The position numbers and the translations under genes were made by a program. Positions 61,041 to 64,000 of a stretch of DNA of 64,000 nt are shown here, piece after piece (within the stretch, counting starts at the first letter, position 1; each line of letters starts with the position of its first letter). Where the stretch lies: contig NZ_CP017659.1 in NCBI RefSeq assembly GCF_015326965.1, positions 4,964,001-5,028,000 on the forward strand. The letters are read 5' to 3'. Origin of the DNA: Paenibacillus sp. JZ16. Its GTDB lineage: Bacteria; Bacillota; Bacilli; Paenibacillales; Paenibacillaceae. The notes below the pieces were generated by a model. The model was not told the DNA's origin, made no database searches, and saw only the letters and a list, made by a program, of their open reading frames with translations.

Positions 61041-62006
61041 ATGTCAAGTGCAGGGACAGAGACGAATCTCGCCAATCCCCGCGGCGGGCTTGGAAGAAGA
61101 ATGGTTTCGGCCTTTCAGCATATGAAGCGGGACAGACAGCTGTTGATTTTGTTTATCCCGTGCCTGTTGTTTTATATTATTTTCCGATACGGGCCCCTGT
61201 ACGGCTTAATCATTGCCTTCAAGGACTACAGCGTATTCACCGGCATCCTGGAGAGCGACTGGGTGGGGCTCAAGCATTTTGAGAAATTTTTTAACAGTCC
61301 AGATTTCTGGCTGTTGTTCAAAAATACGCTGCTTCTCGGCGTGTATAATCTCATTTTTGGTTTTCCTTTTCCCATCATTCTGGCGATTCTCTTGAACGAG
61401 GTCAGAGTGAAATGGTTCAAAAAGTCGGTTCAAACACTCAGCTATCTGCCTTCGTTCCTGTCGGTCGTCATTATCAGCAGCATGATCATCGACTTCCTGT
61501 CGCCCAATCAGGGGATCATTAACCAGCTTATCGCCGCGCTAGGTTTTGAGAAGACTTACTTTCTCATAGAACCGAGCTGGTTTAGAACCATCTATGTCTC
61601 CTCGGATATATGGGCAACCGTCGGTTATGAGGCCATTATCTATATGGCTGCTATCGCAGGGATCAGCCCGTCGCTCTACGAAGCGGCCAAGGTGGATGGT
61701 GCCAAAAGACGCCACATGATCTTCAGAATTACGATTCCCGCCATTCTTCCAACGATTATTATCATGTTTGTCTTGAAGACGGGATCGATGCTCCGGATCG
61801 GATACGAGAAGGTACTGCTGCTTTATAATCCGATGACCTACGAGGTAGCGGACGTATTCTCGACTTATGTCTACCGGAAAGGGCTCCTGGAGAGCAACTA
61901 TAGCTATGGCGCAGCCGTGGGCTTGTTTGAAGCCGTGGTTGCCATGATATTGCTGCTGTCCTCCAACTACTTCAGCAAGCGGCTGGGAGGTAGCGGATTA
62001 TGGTAA
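61041..62006 (+). CDS. LplB-like ABC transporter permease
   Basis: A 321-residue permease. After a short basic N-terminus, FIPCLLFYIIFRYGPLYGLIIAFKDYSVFTGI is the mark of LplB-type proteins. EAA loop: SLYEAAKVDGAKRRHMIFRI at about 213-232. AAGGAGGGGACACC precedes ATG 61041. It overlaps the next permease by seven bases. Confidence 0.92.
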   Translation: MSSAGTETNLANPRGGLGRRMVSAFQHMKRDRQLLILFIPCLLFYIIFRYGPLYGLIIAFKDYSVFTGILESDWVGLKHFEKFFNSPDFWLLFKNTLLLGVYNLIFGFPFPIILAILLNEVRVKWFKKSVQTLSYLPSFLSVVIISSMIIDFLSPNQGIINQLIAALGFEKTYFLIEPSWFRTIYVSSDIWATVGYEAIIYMAAIAGISPSLYEAAKVDGAKRRHMIFRITIPAILPTIIIMFVLKTGSMLRIGYEKVLLLYNPMTYEVADVFSTYVYRKGLLESNYSYGAAVGLFEAVVAMILLLSSNYFSKRLGGSGLW

Positions 62007-62881
62007 ACAACAAACGCTTCAGCCTTCGGAATATCTCATTGTTTGGCATCATCAATACGCTGATTCTGACGTGCCTTGCCATTATTACCGTGTACCCTGT
62101 CGTGTATATCACCGCCGTTTCCCTCAGTGCAACTTCCGAAGTGGTGCAAGGGAATATCACCTTGTTTCCCAAGGGATTTAATCTGGATGCCTATGCCCAG
62201 GTGCTAAATGATGACCGGGTGCCTCGCGCCTACCTGAACACGATTTTTTATACCGCGCTCGGTACGGTGATTAATCTGCTGCTTACGGCCGTAGCGGCTT
62301 ATCCGCTCGCACGTAAAAACTTTTTCGGGCGCAAGTTCTTTCTGCTGGCAATCATCATGACCATGTTCCTGAATCCGGGGATCATTCCGAACTACCTAAT
62401 TGTATCGGAGCTTGGCCTGCTGGACAGCGTATGGGCGCTCGTGCTTCCGAATGCGATTTGGACCTTTGAACTGTTAATCCTCAAAAGCTTCTACGAGAAC
62501 ATGTCGGAATCTCTGCGTGAGGCAGCTGTTGTTGACGGCGCTTCCGAGTACCGTATTCTGTTCCAGATCGTGCTTCCGCTGTCCAAACCGGCGCTGGCCT
62601 CAATCGGATTGTTTTACTTCATGGGTCACTGGAACAGCTTCTTTATCCCGCTGATTTATCTGAACGATGCGAATATGTATCCGCTCCAGGTCGTGCTTAG
62701 GGATATGCTGATTTTCAGCGAGAACGGCAGCAACCCGAGTCTGGTGGATGCGTCGGCGCTTGCTCCGCAAGCCATGAAGAATGCAACCATCGTGCTGTCG
62801 ATGATTCCGGTGCTGCTGATCTATCCGTTTGCCCAGAAGTATTTTGCCAAAGGGGTCATGCTAGGTTCCGAGAAGGGATAA
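62000..62881 (+). CDS. LplC-like ABC transporter permease
   Basis: A 293-residue permease. TVYPVVYITAVSLSATSEVVQGNITLFPKGFN is typical of LplC proteins, and the EAA loop is SLREAAVVDGASEYRILFQI (about 170-190). It completes the importer with the LplA-like and LplB-like proteins. As with the other importers here, no ATPase gene is adjacent. Confidence 0.92.
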   Translation: MVNNKRFSLRNISLFGIINTLILTCLAIITVYPVVYITAVSLSATSEVVQGNITLFPKGFNLDAYAQVLNDDRVPRAYLNTIFYTALGTVINLLLTAVAAYPLARKNFFGRKFFLLAIIMTMFLNPGIIPNYLIVSELGLLDSVWALVLPNAIWTFELLILKSFYENMSESLREAAVVDGASEYRILFQIVLPLSKPALASIGLFYFMGHWNSFFIPLIYLNDANMYPLQVVLRDMLIFSENGSNPSLVDASALAPQAMKNATIVLSMIPVLLIYPFAQKYFAKGVMLGSEKG

Positions 62882-62946
62882 CGGGGAGGTGACGAGGGCT
62901 TTCATGTTGAATATGAAGGGATGACATCCAAGAGAGGTGAATCCGT

Positions 62947-64000
62947 ATGAATCGATTGATCGCCAACAGAGGTTTGCTCCAGATTTTCTTCGCTCTGCAA
63001 CTGGTCGTCGGCATCATGTTCATATTCAATTACATTGTGTACAAGAATTCCATTACCGGAATTTACGACAAGGTGAGCGAGAACAACCGGATGGTGATCA
63101 GAAATATCATTCAGTCGTTTGATACCAGTTTCTCCTCCGTAAACAACCTGATTTTTAATATCCATGCGCTTCCTTCAGATCGGATGCTGATGGAGAACGG
63201 CATGCTGGACATGGAGAAAGTCATCTCCTTGCAGGACAGCGTCTCCAGCATTGTGTCCAACGTGGACATCGTGGAGGATGTGGTCATCTCGTTCGACAAT
63301 CATGATTTGGCCATTACGACGCGCGGAACCAGCAACCTCGACGCCTTGTTTGACAGGCGGTACAAGTCCCAGAAGTTCAACTCGATGTTCTGGAAGACGT
63401 TTACCCGATCGGAGCACGAGCTTACCATCTTTCCGGCAGAGGTTTATGCGGATCAGAGCAGCGGATATGGCCGTAATTTGATGATAGCCGTGGACGGCAA
63501 CAAGGTCAGGATGTCGAACAAAAACCTCATGGTCCTGATCAACGTGAACCGGCTGCTGAAAGGGATCGATTTGAACTCGATGATTCCCGGCGCCTCGCTC
63601 ATCGTGCTGGATGCGAACCGGAACGTCATCTTGAGCACCGAGAAGGATCTGGATTTGGTAGGCATTCTGAACGACGTATACTTCAATCCGTCGCAGGAAG
63701 CCTCCCTCACGCACGACGATTTTGAGTACAATTTCTACAAATCGGACTATAACGGTTTTATATATATCAATAAATTGCCGTATAAGTTTCAAAATATCGA
63801 TTCCGTCACGAATGCCAATACCTGGATTATGTACGGCGCGATTGCGTTAAACGTCATCTTGTCGGTGCTGCTCAGCATCTATCTGTACCGGCCGGTGAAG
63901 AACATTGTGCAGCTGCTCGGAGGCAGTTCTCTGAAAGGGAATGATTTTGTAAAAATCCAGAGCGGCATCATCAAGGTCCAGCGGGAGAATGAATCCCTGA
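62947..64000 (+). CDS. Membrane-anchored AraC-type regulator or sensor (5' part, cut by window)
   Basis: The frame runs from ATG 62947 (GAGAGGTGA before it) to the window edge, at least 351 residues. A helix near residues 10-30 (LQIFFALQLVVGIMFIFNYIV) is followed by an extracellular region of about 250 residues and a second helix near 294-314 (WIMYGAIALNVILSVLLSIYL), a layout shared by YtdP/LplR-type regulators and YesM-type kinases. The following SSLKGNDFVKIQSGIIKVQRENESL favours the AraC type, whose HTH would lie beyond the edge. It is the last gene seen in the lpl-like operon and likely controls it. Confidence 0.75.
   Translation, partial: MNRLIANRGLLQIFFALQLVVGIMFIFNYIVYKNSITGIYDKVSENNRMVIRNIIQSFDTSFSSVNNLIFNIHALPSDRMLMENGMLDMEKVISLQDSVSSIVSNVDIVEDVVISFDNHDLAITTRGTSNLDALFDRRYKSQKFNSMFWKTFTRSEHELTIFPAEVYADQSSGYGRNLMIAVDGNKVRMSNKNLMVLINVNRLLKGIDLNSMIPGASLIVLDANRNVILSTEKDLDLVGILNDVYFNPSQEASLTHDDFEYNFYKSDYNGFIYINKLPYKFQNIDSVTNANTWIMYGAIALNVILSVLLSIYLYRPVKNIVQLLGGSSLKGNDFVKIQSGIIKVQRENESL

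Noticed and set aside
1..64000. Search for tRNA, rRNA, CRISPR repeats, transposases and phage genes
   Set aside because: None recognised by eye on either strand; no arrays of equal-spaced repeats and no transposase or integrase motifs.

Overview
The window looks like chromosomal DNA of a Paenibacillus-type Gram-positive bacterium (order Bacillales). I infer this from the mid-50% GC impression, strong AGGAGG-type ribosome binding sites, frequent GTG/TTG starts, many sugar ABC importers that lack their own ATPase, many AraC-type and YesM/YesN-type regulators, and Bacillus-style genes such as glpP, DUF421 and DUF4349 proteins. No rRNA, tRNA, CRISPR array, phage module or insertion sequence was recognised. 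Most of the window is ordinary metabolic and regulatory chromosome.

Layout. 1-1.3 kb: the end of a sugar ABC importer (two permeases). 1.6-5.1 kb: ada (alkylation repair), an arylamine N-acetyltransferase-like gene and an MFS exporter. 5.5-8.3 kb: an AraC regulator divergent from a sugar isomerase/epimerase plus Gfo/Idh/MocA dehydrogenase pair. 8.4-17.7 kb (minus strand): a carbohydrate locus reading sensor kinase, AraC-type response regulator, two permeases, binding protein, a six-hairpin glycosidase-like protein and GH43. 17.8-20.1 kb: a second Gfo/Idh/MocA dehydrogenase divergent from an AraC regulator. 20.4-23.1 kb: a short UvrC-like nuclease, a membrane-anchored protein and an APH-fold kinase. 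23.3-27.3 kb: GH65 phosphorylase and beta-phosphoglucomutase with a divergent AraC regulator.

27.6-33.6 kb: DinB-like protein, then a glycerophosphodiester block: glpP antiterminator, UgpB/UgpA/UgpE-like importer and glycerophosphodiester phosphodiesterase, with long structured leaders and a good cre site. 33.9-36.0 kb: a DHA2-type exporter broken by a one-base frameshift, with its TetR regulator and two identical 14-bp palindromic operators. 36.2-42.7 kb: a secreted stalk-like protein, a GPH sugar symporter overlapping a YdjC/ChbG deacetylase, a secreted protein interrupted by an in-frame TAG, and an OmpR/EnvZ-type two-component pair. 43-50.8 kb: aspA, a lipoprotein, an orphan PAS kinase, a Na/Pi cotransporter, TrmO-like, AraC and SRPBCC proteins. 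51.1-54.8 kb: DUF421 protein, a regulator fusing a nucleotide-cyclase-like GGDEY domain to a DNA-binding region, a DUF4349 lipoprotein and an unlisted 44-residue membrane protein. 55-58.7 kb: an epimerase, a DHDPS-family aldolase and the two L-serine dehydratase subunits. 59.3-64 kb: an LplABC-like importer followed by a membrane-anchored AraC-type regulator cut by the window edge.

Common theme: plant- or cell-wall-derived glycan uptake and breakdown. Four ABC importers share no ATPase gene here, so a common MsmX-type ATPase elsewhere is expected. The most unusual items are the GGDEY-HTH regulator, the structured glp leaders, the two broken genes (frameshift and amber) and the small membrane protein. 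No clearly novel defence or mobile system was found.
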